From JAEINY01 sp942490535 (GTDB taxonomy: Bacteria; Bacteroidota; Bacteroidia; Bacteroidales; Marinilabiliaceae), in contig CALNXQ010000003.1 in the NCBI GenBank assembly GCA_942490535.1, forward strand, positions 558,001 to 622,000: a stretch of 64,000 bases of DNA. Direction: 5' to 3'. A program made the position numbers and the translations under genes. The notes below the pieces were generated by a model. It was not told the DNA's origin, ran no database searches, and worked only from the letters and a program-made list of their open reading frames with translations. Each line of letters begins with the position of its first letter. Position 1 is the stretch's first letter. Shown here piece after piece: positions 44,194-53,605 of this stretch.

Positions 44194-45708
44194 TCATTCA
44201 TCATAAACCGTAATTAAATCTAAAAGAACTTCATAAGGAGCTTTATTGAGCATTTTGGCTTTCAACCAGGCATAAAACACAGAGGCATGTAAATCTTCCT
44301 GCTCAATGGGAATCCAATCAAAAGTGGCTTCTACTTTTTCATGAAAAGAGGGCTGCCTGGGGACATCCGGGTTATCCACCACTGCTTTCACCAAAGTTAC
44401 AAAGGTTTTTGCCCGTTCAAATTTGGGATGACTCGCCAATAGCTGATCCTGTCTCAACAGAGCACGCACCCGATTGGTCGCAATATCGAAGTTGGTTAAC
44501 TCAAATTGAATCAATACGTCCAACAAGTCTTTTTTAAACACCCACTCGACACCTGCCGTCCGCGCACACCAGGTATTGGTATGCCCAATGGATTGCAATA
44601 CCTTGTTGGCCACTTTATAATCGCCACTAAAAAAGTGATAGATGGCCTGATTAAGCCGTAGATTCAACACATGCTCCGGTTTCATCTTCAACTTCTCCAT
44701 AAAAGCGGCATCCACAATTCGAATCGCCTCATCCAGATGATTGGTAAAAAAGCGAATGGCGCAATACAACAGTGAAAACCGGGGTAACAGGCTGGCATAC
44801 TCCAGGCGATTTAAGCGCTTAAAACCATCGCGTAATGAGTGCAGATAGGTTAAGGCGCTCTTGAATTTCTTATTCCGATAAAGGGTATGTGCAATCATGT
44901 ATTGCAACCGGGCCTTATAAACCAAATCGTGCCCCTGGAAACCCACTGAAGCTTCCATGTTTTTGTAATATTGAATTACCAGGGGTTCAAAGGCAAAATA
45001 ATCCTTCTCAGCCATCACAGCACTGCGTGTCATCGACATCAATTTATAGAGCATCGATGGGCGACGTATCATGGCCGATGTTAAGCCATATTCACGCAAC
45101 ACCTTCTCTATTGTGTCCTGCAAATCGATTGCTTCCACCGACGTTTTAGCCGTCTGCAATTGGTATTGGATGATGTGATACGCCGTATTGGCATGATCAT
45201 CTTCAATGGCCAATTGCTCATACTGTGCTTTACGGGCTAAAAGCGGATCAATGGATTCGCCCAGCTCCATCAAAGGCATGGCCAGCTGCAATCCCATCAC
45301 GGCATTGGCCAGGTTGTACAGCTCACCAGCCACGGCTTGCTGCTCGGCCTTTTGCAGGAAACGCCAGGCCGGTTTCAGACAATCATGCGCCTTTAAATAA
45401 CGGGCCAGACTCATAAAAGCGGCCACCTGGGTTTCATCGGTATCATCACTTTTAACTTGCTTCATGTACAGAAAATCAGTCAGGTGTTTCAGCAACTTCT
45501 TCCGAAGCGCATGATAGGCCTCCTGGTTCCCGTCCGGATAAATTTTCTTGATTAAATCATCGGAACGTTGGACCCCATTTTTATAAATCAACTGAAAAAG
45601 CTCCAGGTCCTTTCGCTTTTGTTTCTTTTTTAAACGGTTAATAAAGGAGGCGAAGTCAGTGGCATCACTTTTCGAGAAGGTCGATATGATCTGTGTAAGG
45701 GTGTCCAT
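44194..45708 (-). CDS. Uncharacterised helical-repeat protein
   Basis: 504 residues, no signal peptide or membrane segment. The N-terminus (SKSDATDFASFINRLKKKQK and following) is highly charged; the rest is a series of helix pairs that read like TPR-type repeats (for example YKARLQYMIAHTLYRNKKFK and LNQAIYHFFSGDYKVANKVL). No family name is recognised. Its likely location is the cytoplasm, possibly as a scaffold or adaptor. It is a single gene with its 3' end near the L,D-transpeptidase start. Confidence 0.8.
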   Translation of the reverse strand: MDTLTQIISTFSKSDATDFASFINRLKKKQKRKDLELFQLIYKNGVQRSDDLIKKIYPDGNQEAYHALRKKLLKHLTDFLYMKQVKSDDTDETQVAAFMSLARYLKAHDCLKPAWRFLQKAEQQAVAGELYNLANAVMGLQLAMPLMELGESIDPLLARKAQYEQLAIEDDHANTAYHIIQYQLQTAKTSVEAIDLQDTIEKVLREYGLTSAMIRRPSMLYKLMSMTRSAVMAEKDYFAFEPLVIQYYKNMEASVGFQGHDLVYKARLQYMIAHTLYRNKKFKSALTYLHSLRDGFKRLNRLEYASLLPRFSLLYCAIRFFTNHLDEAIRIVDAAFMEKLKMKPEHVLNLRLNQAIYHFFSGDYKVANKVLQSIGHTNTWCARTAGVEWVFKKDLLDVLIQFELTNFDIATNRVRALLRQDQLLASHPKFERAKTFVTLVKAVVDNPDVPRQPSFHEKVEATFDWIPIEQEDLHASVFYAWLKAKMLNKAPYEVLLDLITVYDE

Positions 45709-46070
45709 TGGGTTAATTAATTTGTCTCTTTTTTTTGATCCGTTTGAAATTCAGATATCCGAAAGCGGGATTCACCAGTCGATAACTCTGGAAATACGTT
45801 GAAACAGATGGAGATAAAAAACTATGCGCTTCTTCCAACGCAGAGCATTTAGTAGCTCATCAATGGGTTCCAAATGTACTTAAACCATCCTGCATATTCA
45901 CTTTTAAAAGTCCGTTTTATTTTCCACATAAGTACTAATTTCAGGGCACTTATCAAAACACACCCTTCCTTTTAAAAATCCGTTTACGCCAATTAATGGT
46001 TTGATTTCCGCCCCCCTTCCGATGTATGTTTGTGGTGTCAATTAATAGTTCTAACCCAAAAAAGATAGCC
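45709..46070. other. Divergent gap; holds the DUF2339 promoter only
   Basis: Apart from the promoter at 46000-46032, no gene or structured element is seen. Confidence 0.5.
46000..46032 (+). promoter_or_regulatory. Promoter of the DUF2339 gene; decides its start codon
   Basis: TTTG (46000-46003), a 21-bp spacer and TATGTTTG (46025-46032) fit the Bacteroidota consensus. The -7 box contains the first in-frame ATG (46026), so translation must begin at the later ATG at 46071. Confidence 0.7.
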
Positions 46071-47642
46071 ATGATTGAACTGATAAAAAAACACTGGATT
46101 ACGTCACTGGGCGTATTATTCTTATTTGCTTCCTTCACCTATTTCCTGAAGATGGCATTTGAACAAGGTTGGTTTCCGCCTGAATTGAGAGTCCTGTCCG
46201 GTTTTGCACTGGGCGTTACCTTTCTCTTTGGTGGTTACAACTACTTCCGCAAAGAGCGCCTCTACACCTGCCAAATCCTGGCCGGATCGGGCATCAGCAT
46301 CATTTATGCCACCTTTTCGTATGTGGCCTTTTCCGATACGCTGAGCTGGCCTACAAACATTACTTTTATTTCTGTGCTGGTGATCACCGCCCTCATCACT
46401 TTGGTGAGCTACAAGTATAACCTGCGGGGCTTGATCTTCATCAGTATTTTTGGAGGACTTCTCTCGCCAATTCTCATGAAAGCGGCGGCCCATCATGATC
46501 TGATCCTGTTCTTGTATGTCCTGATTCTGAACATGGCAGCACTGTACGTGAGTATCTCCCGCCGCTGGCAGGAGCTGCGCATCATGACCTTTGCGACCAC
46601 CGTACTGATCTATGCCAGCTATTTCATTTACTTTGAGCCGGACAGCTGGGGAAAACCATTCTTCTATGCCGCATCACTCTTTATCACTTACATGGGGGGT
46701 ATCATCTTTGCTTCCTGGAAGGAAAAAGACCAGTTCACCGGTTGGAACCTTTACCTGAGTTTGATCAATGGCATGTTATTTATCTTTTGGTCCATCTACA
46801 TTTTGGGCGCTTTTGACATCACATTTACCATCCCATTGATATTTGTGGGCTTCAGTTTCATGGTATCAGCTGTGTTTGTGTACTTACTATCTGGCAAAAA
46901 CATCTTCCCCGGTTTAATATACGTGTGTCTGGGATTAGTACTGTTTGCCATCTCAGCGGCGAACATTAAACCCATGGCCATCGGCGGTATGGAATACGTG
47001 ATAACCACCTTGCTTTGGTTGACAGTGATCATAGGTTTTTATGCCATTGGCCGTTCCGTGCAGGCCAAGGAATTAAGCTACCTGAGTTATGGGGCATGGA
47101 TACTATTAATCATTTATTGGTTTACAGTGGCCTGGGATGTACAATGGATCCAACTTTTCGGAATACCCTTTATCCCCTTCCTGAATGCAGGAGCCATCAC
47201 ATGGATGGTATTGGCAGCCTTTGGTTTTTACATGAGCCATAAGGAGCAAGTACTGAATCCCTCCCTGAGTACGGTTTTTGCCATTATCAGTAATGTCATT
47301 GTGGGTGGGCTGTTCACTATACAGATTAAAAACATCTGGGAGGCCTATGATTTGACCTATGCCGGTCGTAACCTGGCCATCTCCATTTCCTATTTGGTGT
47401 ATGCCTTACTGATCTTTTTATGGGGCGCACATACCCGGGCTTTGGCCTACCGCACCATGGGTTCCATTGTTCTGATCATCACCTCGGTAAAAGTGCTATT
47501 CTTCGATTTATCAGGAGGCGCTACAGTGGGTAAAATGATCTTTTTGATGATCATTGGCGGGCTCACCTTATCCATCGCTTACATCAATAAACGCTGGATA
47601 GACAAAGAGCAAATTACCAAACCGGGTGAAGAAGTGAGTTAG
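46071..47642 (+). CDS. DUF2339 family polytopic membrane protein
   Basis: About 523 residues with roughly 15 hydrophobic segments spaced through the whole length. The N-terminus (IELIKKHWITSLGVLFLFAS) and the segment LAGSGISIIYATFSYVAFSD fit the C-terminal, membrane part of DUF2339 proteins. The usual soluble N-terminal region of the larger members is absent. The function of the family is not known. The gene has its own promoter and is followed by a large inverted repeat. Confidence 0.8.
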   Translation: MIELIKKHWITSLGVLFLFASFTYFLKMAFEQGWFPPELRVLSGFALGVTFLFGGYNYFRKERLYTCQILAGSGISIIYATFSYVAFSDTLSWPTNITFISVLVITALITLVSYKYNLRGLIFISIFGGLLSPILMKAAAHHDLILFLYVLILNMAALYVSISRRWQELRIMTFATTVLIYASYFIYFEPDSWGKPFFYAASLFITYMGGIIFASWKEKDQFTGWNLYLSLINGMLFIFWSIYILGAFDITFTIPLIFVGFSFMVSAVFVYLLSGKNIFPGLIYVCLGLVLFAISAANIKPMAIGGMEYVITTLLWLTVIIGFYAIGRSVQAKELSYLSYGAWILLIIYWFTVAWDVQWIQLFGIPFIPFLNAGAITWMVLAAFGFYMSHKEQVLNPSLSTVFAIISNVIVGGLFTIQIKNIWEAYDLTYAGRNLAISISYLVYALLIFLWGAHTRALAYRTMGSIVLIITSVKVLFFDLSGGATVGKMIFLMIIGGLTLSIAYINKRWIDKEQITKPGEEVS

Positions 47643-47647
47643 TTTAT

Positions 47648-47694
47648 TACTCACCGGATGAATACCAAAGTTTTAGATATTCATCCGGTGAGTA
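47648..47694. repeat. Perfect 17-bp inverted repeat after the DUF2339 gene
   Basis: TACTCACCGGATGAATA (47648-47664) is repeated inverted at 47678-47694, with a 13-nt loop. A second short palindrome, TCACCTGGTGA, follows in the next 50 bp and shares the CACC/GGTGA ends. There is no T-run, so a simple terminator is not certain. Confidence 0.7.
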
Positions 47695-47920
47695 GAATCA
47701 TAAACAACGAATCTTTATTGAATCACCTGGTGAGTAAACGATCCACCATTCAAGAGGTGAGAAGATAAAAGTTATATTTGCATTGCTATTCTAAGGATGA
47801 GAAATTGAATATCCACGAGAAGATGGTTCATGAAATAATGTATTTTCACTGTGACGCTTTGTGCAACAATTCTTTATTGAACACTATACGAGTCACCATG
47901 GAATATAAAAACCACAAACG

Positions 47921-49168
47921 ATGAAAAAAGCAAAACTAAACTGGCTCCCCTTGTTTTTTACCAACTTTTTAGGGGTACTCAATGATAATTTCCTGAAATA
48001 CCTGGTCTTTTTTATCAGCACCACCTGGTTAATGAAAAACCAGGAATCCATTGTCATTATGCTGGCTTCCGGACTATTTGTGTTGCCCTATATTTTCTTT
48101 TCACCATTGGCAGGCAAACTGGCACGTGATCATGCCAAAGCACGTATCATCCAAAAGGCAAAATTGTATGAAATTCCCATCATGCTGGTGGCTTCTGCCG
48201 GCTTTTTGCTACACAACATCTACATTGTGATGTTTGGCATTTTCCTCATGGGTTTGCAGAGTAGCCTCTTTTCGCCTGCTAAATATGGTATTATCCGCGA
48301 TATTGGTGGCAAAGAAGGGATCTCTTTTGGTACCGGCACCATGGAAATGCTCACTTTTCTAGGTGTATTAATAGGTACCTTTTTTGCCGGCGTCTTTTCC
48401 GATTTCCAAAAATTACCCGGTTACCCGGTGCACCGCATGGTGATCATTTGTTTGGCATTGATTCTGTTTGCTGTGGTGGGCTGGCTTTTCAGTTTAAAGA
48501 TACAACCCAAAGAAACGGTGCCTGATGAAGAGGAGGAAACCTCTTTAAATTTCATGGTTTTCCTGGCTCACTCCTTCCGCTGGGCCAAACACATAAAAGG
48601 TTTGAACATCACCATTATGGGTCTATCCAGTTTTTGGCTGATCGGTGCGCTGCTGCAAATGAACATCACCGTGCACTGCCGGAATATACTTCAGCTGACT
48701 GACACGCACACCAGCACCATCATGGCATTGGTAGCCATCGGCATCGGAGCGGGGTGTTACCTGACGGGCGTCATTTCCAACCGAAAGGTAAAAATGCACC
48801 TGGTACCCCTTGGTGGAATTGGCATGGGCATCTGCGTGTCCCTCATTTATCTGCTGCAGCCAGCTACGGCATGGTTTACCTTCCTGATTGTGATGACCGC
48901 TTTCTTTGCCGGGATGTTTAAAATCCCGTTGAACGCCTTCATCCAGGACCGGGTAGAAGGCCGTAAACTAGGATTGATATTAGGCTATAACAACCTGATG
49001 GTATTCATATTCATACTCATCTCATCCGGCATCTTTGGACTTGTGGAATACCTATCCGATTCGAATGGGGTGTTTCTGACCATTGCCGGCATTATTTGGG
49101 CTATTACCGTAATTGTAGGTCTAAAGATTCCCGGGGCTAACCCATTTAAGAAAATAAAAGGTCAATGA
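47921..49168 (+). CDS. MFS transporter, LplT-like (lysophospholipid transporter type)
   Basis: 415 residues, 12 helices, major facilitator superfamily. The first helix region FFTNFLGVLNDNFLKYLVFF, with the ND pair, is typical of LplT-type flippases. LFSPAKYGIIRDIGG and the second-half NAFIQDRVEGRKLG also fit. LplT moves lysophospholipids across the inner membrane to a reacylating enzyme. The next gene, 55 bp downstream, encodes an acyltransferase/acyl-ACP synthetase fusion, which strongly supports this role. Confidence 0.88.
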   Translation: MKKAKLNWLPLFFTNFLGVLNDNFLKYLVFFISTTWLMKNQESIVIMLASGLFVLPYIFFSPLAGKLARDHAKARIIQKAKLYEIPIMLVASAGFLLHNIYIVMFGIFLMGLQSSLFSPAKYGIIRDIGGKEGISFGTGTMEMLTFLGVLIGTFFAGVFSDFQKLPGYPVHRMVIICLALILFAVVGWLFSLKIQPKETVPDEEEETSLNFMVFLAHSFRWAKHIKGLNITIMGLSSFWLIGALLQMNITVHCRNILQLTDTHTSTIMALVAIGIGAGCYLTGVISNRKVKMHLVPLGGIGMGICVSLIYLLQPATAWFTFLIVMTAFFAGMFKIPLNAFIQDRVEGRKLGLILGYNNLMVFIFILISSGIFGLVEYLSDSNGVFLTIAGIIWAITVIVGLKIPGANPFKKIKGQ

Positions 49169-49223
49169 TTAATTATTAATGGCAGTAAAAATTGATCATT
49201 AAACACTCCTAATTGACATTCCT

Positions 49224-51902
49224 ATGAAACAACATCACCCGATCATATTAGGTATTGCGAAAGTATTGTTCGGTCTCTTGCGGGCCTTATTGGCCTTACG
49301 CTATAAGGTAGTAGTCAAAGGGGCTGAGGTGCTGAAAACAGAAGCGCCCAAACTCATCCTTCCCAATCACCAGGCCATCATCGATCCGATTATTCTGTTC
49401 AGCCAATTGTACAAATACACAAAGGCAGTGCCCATTGTCACCTCCACGTATTATGACTTACCCGTGGCCAAATCCATGTTCTCAGCCTGGGGCGCCGTGC
49501 GGGTGAGTGACCTGGAGTCGGGCAGCCGCAATGTAAAGGTATTGGATCAGATTGTAGAGTCGGTAGAAAAAGGCTTTGAGCTGGGCAAAAACATTGTGCT
49601 TTATCCATCGGGCCAAATTGCCGGTCAGGGGTATGAGAAGATTTTCAACAAACAGAGTGCCTTCAAAGTCATGGGTGACTTACCGAAACACGTGGAAGTG
49701 ATTGGCGTCCGTTTCTCTGGCCTGTGGGGAAGCGCGTGGTCCAAAGCCTGGATGGGAAAATCGCCCAACTTCTTTGTGGCCTTTCTGAAGGCCATCTTTT
49801 TCCTGGTGGCCAACCTCCTCTTTTTCATGCCACGGCGTACGGTGACCATTGAGCTGATGAACATCACGCAACCAAGCACCGAAAAAGCGGGAATGGATCG
49901 CCCTACATTTAACCGCTACCTGGAAGATTTCTACAATCAACACGGTGAGGAAGCCCCTCTTTTTTTAAAGCATTTCTTCTACGGAAAAAAACTGAAACGC
50001 ACTTTACCAGCCAACATTATGGGGTCGGTGGACGCCGCCAAACAATCCAACGGAGCATCAGACAGCCAGATTATTCCGGCCGATGTTCTGAACGGGGTAC
50101 GCCAATGCATTTCGGCCATCCTGGGGATTACAACGGACCAAATACAGACCAGTCAATACCTGCAACTGGATTTGGGTGCCGATTCGTTGAATCTGGTCGA
50201 AATTGTTTCGGAAGTGGAAAACCAATTCCCCCGTTTCGCGGCACCTCAAATCAATGAGATCAAAACCGTAGCCGACTTGTGTTTAGTCGCCATGGGCCAA
50301 TTCCAAACAGAAACAGACCTGAAACCGTCCGATCTGCATCGACCGCTCACCAACCAACACGACATTTGCATTGATGGCGATAAAAACATTCTGCAACAAT
50401 TCATCGCCACGTTCACAACGAATGCCAATGATCCCTTTACCTACGATGCCATGATCGGTTCTACCAATCGCCGGACCTTCTTTTTGAAGGCTTGCGTGGT
50501 GGCCGAATTACTAAAAAAAGAGGTGAAGGAACAACGCGTGGGGATTATGTTACCGGCCTTGCAAAGTACCACGCTCCTCATTGCGGCCTGTTACCTGGCC
50601 GGAAAACTTCCCGTCATGCTCAACTGGACCGTGGGCAAGAAAGTACTGGAACATTGCATGGAAACGGCAGGTGTGAAAAAGATCCTGTCAGCCGGTACCT
50701 TTATTTCGAAAATCGACGAACAGCTCCCTGACAACATCAAAAACAAGCTTATCTTACTGGAAAAGAAGATCCCTGCCATCGGCATCACCACTAAATTAAA
50801 AGGACTCCTTAAATCAAAGTTCCCGAAGGGATTCATCAACACCAAACAGCTGCCGGAAACAGCCGTTATTTTGTTTACTTCAGGAAGTGAAGCTTTACCC
50901 AAGGCGGTGCCCCTCTCCCACAAAAATATTGTGAGTGATTTGAGTGCCGTTTTCCAAATGGCCCGCTTGAGTAACAATGAAACCTTTCTCTCCTTTCTGC
51001 CGCCCTTCCATAGTTTTGGATTTACAGTATTGAGCATACTCCCGCTTCTCACAGGCGTGAAAGTGGCCTATACCCCCAATCCAACGGATGCCCGTGAAGT
51101 ATTACGCATCCTGAAACATGTTCAGGCCAATATGCTCATTGGTACACCAGGATTCCTGAAATTGCTGATGGCCGAAGGATCGGCCTATCATTTCAAGTCG
51201 GTACGCTATGCCATTTCCGGTGCCGAAGCCATGCCACCCGCAGTGAAGGAGCAGTTTGACCGCTTAACCAAAGGCGCCCTGATCCTGGAAGGTTATGGCA
51301 TCACCGAGTGTGCGCCGGTGCTGACCCTGAATCCACAAGAGAAACAGAAGCTCAACAGCGTAGGGAAATTCCTGCCGGGCATTGAGCATGTCATCATCGA
51401 TACCGAGACCAATGAACCCGTTGAGCCCGGCCAGGCGGGAATGATCTATGTAATGGGCACCAATGTGTTTGATGGTTACCTGAACGAGCCCGATCTGCAC
51501 CCTTTTGAACACATCAACGGTCGAACATACTACAAAACAGGGGACCTGGGTTACATCGATGAAGAAGGTTACCTCTTTATCACCGGACGCCTGAAGCGGT
51601 TTATAAAAATTGCCGGTGAGATGATCAGCCTGCCTTTTATCGAGAAAATATTATTGGAAAAATATGGCGATGAAGATCGGCAGGTATTGGCAGTGGAAGG
51701 TACGGATACCACGACCCCTCCGCGCATTGCCCTGTTCACCGAAAAAGCCATTGATTTGGCCGAAGCCAATGACTACTTGCTGAAAAACGGCGTGGCTCCC
51801 ATTGCCAAATTGAAAGAAGTGATTGCCATTAATGAGATACCGGTTTTAGGTACAGGCAAAACGGATTATAAGGTTTTGAAGCAACAGTTGGAAGTTGGTT
51901 AA
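49224..51902 (+). CDS. Acyltransferase-ACP-acyl-ACP synthetase fusion (Aas-like)
   Basis: 892 residues with three parts. An N-terminal PlsC-type acyltransferase (about 1-230) has NHQAIID (N48, H49, D54) and LYPSGQIAGQG. An acyl-carrier-protein-like domain (about 285-360) has the pantetheine-attachment serine S321 in GADSLN. A C-terminal AMP-binding domain (about 375-890) has FTSGSEALPKAVPLSHKN, YGITECAPVL, YKTGDLGYIDEEGYL and the late lysine region GTGKTDYK. E. coli Aas has the first and third parts only; the embedded ACP would make acyl delivery self-contained. It probably reacylates lysophospholipids brought in by the LplT-like protein encoded upstream. Confidence 0.9.
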   Translation: MKQHHPIILGIAKVLFGLLRALLALRYKVVVKGAEVLKTEAPKLILPNHQAIIDPIILFSQLYKYTKAVPIVTSTYYDLPVAKSMFSAWGAVRVSDLESGSRNVKVLDQIVESVEKGFELGKNIVLYPSGQIAGQGYEKIFNKQSAFKVMGDLPKHVEVIGVRFSGLWGSAWSKAWMGKSPNFFVAFLKAIFFLVANLLFFMPRRTVTIELMNITQPSTEKAGMDRPTFNRYLEDFYNQHGEEAPLFLKHFFYGKKLKRTLPANIMGSVDAAKQSNGASDSQIIPADVLNGVRQCISAILGITTDQIQTSQYLQLDLGADSLNLVEIVSEVENQFPRFAAPQINEIKTVADLCLVAMGQFQTETDLKPSDLHRPLTNQHDICIDGDKNILQQFIATFTTNANDPFTYDAMIGSTNRRTFFLKACVVAELLKKEVKEQRVGIMLPALQSTTLLIAACYLAGKLPVMLNWTVGKKVLEHCMETAGVKKILSAGTFISKIDEQLPDNIKNKLILLEKKIPAIGITTKLKGLLKSKFPKGFINTKQLPETAVILFTSGSEALPKAVPLSHKNIVSDLSAVFQMARLSNNETFLSFLPPFHSFGFTVLSILPLLTGVKVAYTPNPTDAREVLRILKHVQANMLIGTPGFLKLLMAEGSAYHFKSVRYAISGAEAMPPAVKEQFDRLTKGALILEGYGITECAPVLTLNPQEKQKLNSVGKFLPGIEHVIIDTETNEPVEPGQAGMIYVMGTNVFDGYLNEPDLHPFEHINGRTYYKTGDLGYIDEEGYLFITGRLKRFIKIAGEMISLPFIEKILLEKYGDEDRQVLAVEGTDTTTPPRIALFTEKAIDLAEANDYLLKNGVAPIAKLKEVIAINEIPVLGTGKTDYKVLKQQLEVG

Positions 51903-51994
51903 TTTGTAAAACGGAGATAGGTAATAAAAGGTCTCCCAACGAAGGCACATGTGCAGAACTGCGGACGGACTATCGCTGTTACCTATCCCCAAAA

Positions 51995-52475
51995 GCTGAT
52001 CACCCGTTAGCCTGTCAACAACAGCATCACATAAAATCGGCACGCCGGACGAACCATAAACGGTGCCATTCTCAAAAAACGGAAGGCCCGACAAGCTGTC
52101 GACAACTGCATTCACCCAAATCAGCGCACCGGACAGGCTGTCAACAACAGCATCACATAAAATCGGCACGCCGGACGAACCATAAACGGTGCCATTCTCA
52201 AAAAACGGAAGGCCCGACAAGCTGTCGACAACTGCATTCACCCAAATCAGCGCGCCGGACAGACTGTCAACAACAGCATCGCATAAAATCGGCACGCCGG
52301 ACGAATCATAAACAGGGCCATTCTCAAAAAACGGAAGGCCCGACAAGCTGTCGACAACTGCATTCACCCAAATTAGCGCGCCGGACAGGCTGTCAACAAC
52401 AGCATCGCATAAAATCGGCACGCCGGACGAACGATGAACGGTGTCTCTCTAAAAAACGGAAGGCCCGACAAGTCA
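51995..52475. repeat. Tandem array of 126-bp repeats built on a 42-bp period
   Basis: About 3.8 near-identical copies. The marker GGAAGGCCCGACAAG starts at 52081, 52207, 52333 and 52458, that is 126, 126 and 125 bp apart. Each copy contains three related 42-bp units, two of which carry a CCGGACA or CCCGACA core and the hairpin GACA-RGC-TGTC. The minus strand stays open as a 191-codon frame because 126 is a multiple of three, but it runs into the end of the upstream gene and looks non-coding. The array lies between two plus-strand genes. Confidence 0.85.
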
Positions 52476-52565
52476 ATAAGCACTATTTATTACCTGAACA
52501 CCAAAGCTAAATGCACTTAGCCTGACCTGGAAACAACAAATGGCTGTGTAAATTGCCAGATTACT

Positions 52566-52573
52566 TATCTTTG
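52566..52573 (+). promoter_or_regulatory. -7 promoter element of the phosphotransferase gene
   Basis: TATCTTTG matches TAnnTTTG, 22 bp before the ATG at 52596. The stretch between the repeat array and this box shows no other feature. Confidence 0.55.
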
Positions 52574-52595
52574 CCCCCCGATAAAAAAATAAAAC

Positions 52596-53585
52596 ATGAA
52601 CAACCACTTTCAAAATACCATATTACAAGCCACCGGTGCCAGCGAACTGTTCGAAATTGGCATGATTCAAAGCCTGTGGAGTGGATATGGTAAGATTGTG
52701 CGGTACAGATTGAAAGGCTCACACCTGAAAAGTGTGGTGGTAAAGCATGTACGCCTCCCGGATCAAGGTAAGCATCCGCGCGGCTGGAACACCAACTTAT
52801 CCCATGAGCGCAAATTGAAATCCTACCAGGTTGAGACGGCCTGGTATGCTCAATACAGCCAGTACTGCGATGAAACCTGTCGCATCCCACAATGCCTCGC
52901 CTTGGAAACACAGGGCGACGAAGTATTAATGGTACTGGAAGATTTGGATGCAGCAGGCTATCCCAAGCGCCTCGCATCGGTCTCCATGAAAGAGATCCGG
53001 GCCTGCCTGAGCTGGCTGGCCAACTTCCATGCGACTTTCCTGGGAAAACAACCGGATCATTTATGGCAAGTAGGTACTTACTGGCACCTGGAAACCCGCC
53101 CCGACGAGTTGAAAGTAATGAATGATGATGCTCTGCGGGCAGCCGCTCCGGCCATTGATCAGCAACTGCAGCAGAGTGCCTTTCTAACGCTGGTCCATGG
53201 CGATGCCAAACTGGCCAACTTCTGCTTCTCAGAAGATGGCACGAAGGTCGCTGCGGTTGATTTTCAATATACAGGTGGCGGTTGCGGCATGAAGGATGTG
53301 GCCTATTTCATTGGCAGCTGTCGCTACGAAGACGAGTGCGAACAACTGGAAGACGAGCTATTGACCTTCTACTTTAAAGCCTTACAAAAAGCATTAGTAG
53401 CCAAACAGCCCCACATCGATTTCAGAACCCTGGAAAACGACTGGAGGGCCCTATATCCCGTGGCCTGGACTGATTTTCACCGGTTCCTCAAAGGCTGGAG
53501 TCCCGATCATTGGAAGATTAACAGTTACAGTGAACGGATGGCGCGGGAAGTGGTAGCACAGTTGCAAGGCAAAGGAGCCTTTTGA
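52596..53585 (+). CDS. Small-molecule phosphotransferase (choline/ecdysteroid kinase-like)
   Basis: 329 residues of the aminoglycoside-phosphotransferase/choline-kinase fold. The N-lobe has a VVVKHVRLP lysine strand (about 47-55). The hinge region MVLEDLDAAGYPKR leads to the catalytic loop LVHGDAKLANFCF (the HGDxxxxN motif, about 200-212) and the metal-binding DFQYTGGG. This combination resembles the ecdysteroid-kinase-like (EcKL) subgroup, better known from animals but present in bacteria. The substrate is unknown; it is not a protein kinase. Confidence 0.85.
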   Translation: MNNHFQNTILQATGASELFEIGMIQSLWSGYGKIVRYRLKGSHLKSVVVKHVRLPDQGKHPRGWNTNLSHERKLKSYQVETAWYAQYSQYCDETCRIPQCLALETQGDEVLMVLEDLDAAGYPKRLASVSMKEIRACLSWLANFHATFLGKQPDHLWQVGTYWHLETRPDELKVMNDDALRAAAPAIDQQLQQSAFLTLVHGDAKLANFCFSEDGTKVAAVDFQYTGGGCGMKDVAYFIGSCRYEDECEQLEDELLTFYFKALQKALVAKQPHIDFRTLENDWRALYPVAWTDFHRFLKGWSPDHWKINSYSERMAREVVAQLQGKGAF

Positions 53586-53605
53586 TCCCGTGGCTATTGA
53601 TATTT

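Noticed and set aside
46026..46070. Upstream ATG as the start of the DUF2339 gene
   Set aside because: It lies inside the -7 promoter box TATGTTTG (46025-46032), so it would not be transcribed in full.
51846..52421. A 191-codon minus-strand frame with repeated AVVDSLSG words, looking like a repeat protein
   Set aside because: The frame stays open because the DNA repeat is 126 bp, a multiple of three. It has no signal or promoter, runs into the end of the upstream gene on the other strand, and its last 60 codons look unrelated to any protein.
51995..52475. CRISPR-like direct repeat array
   Set aside because: There are no unique spacers between repeats; the copies are contiguous and nearly identical over the full 126 bp, and no cas genes are seen.
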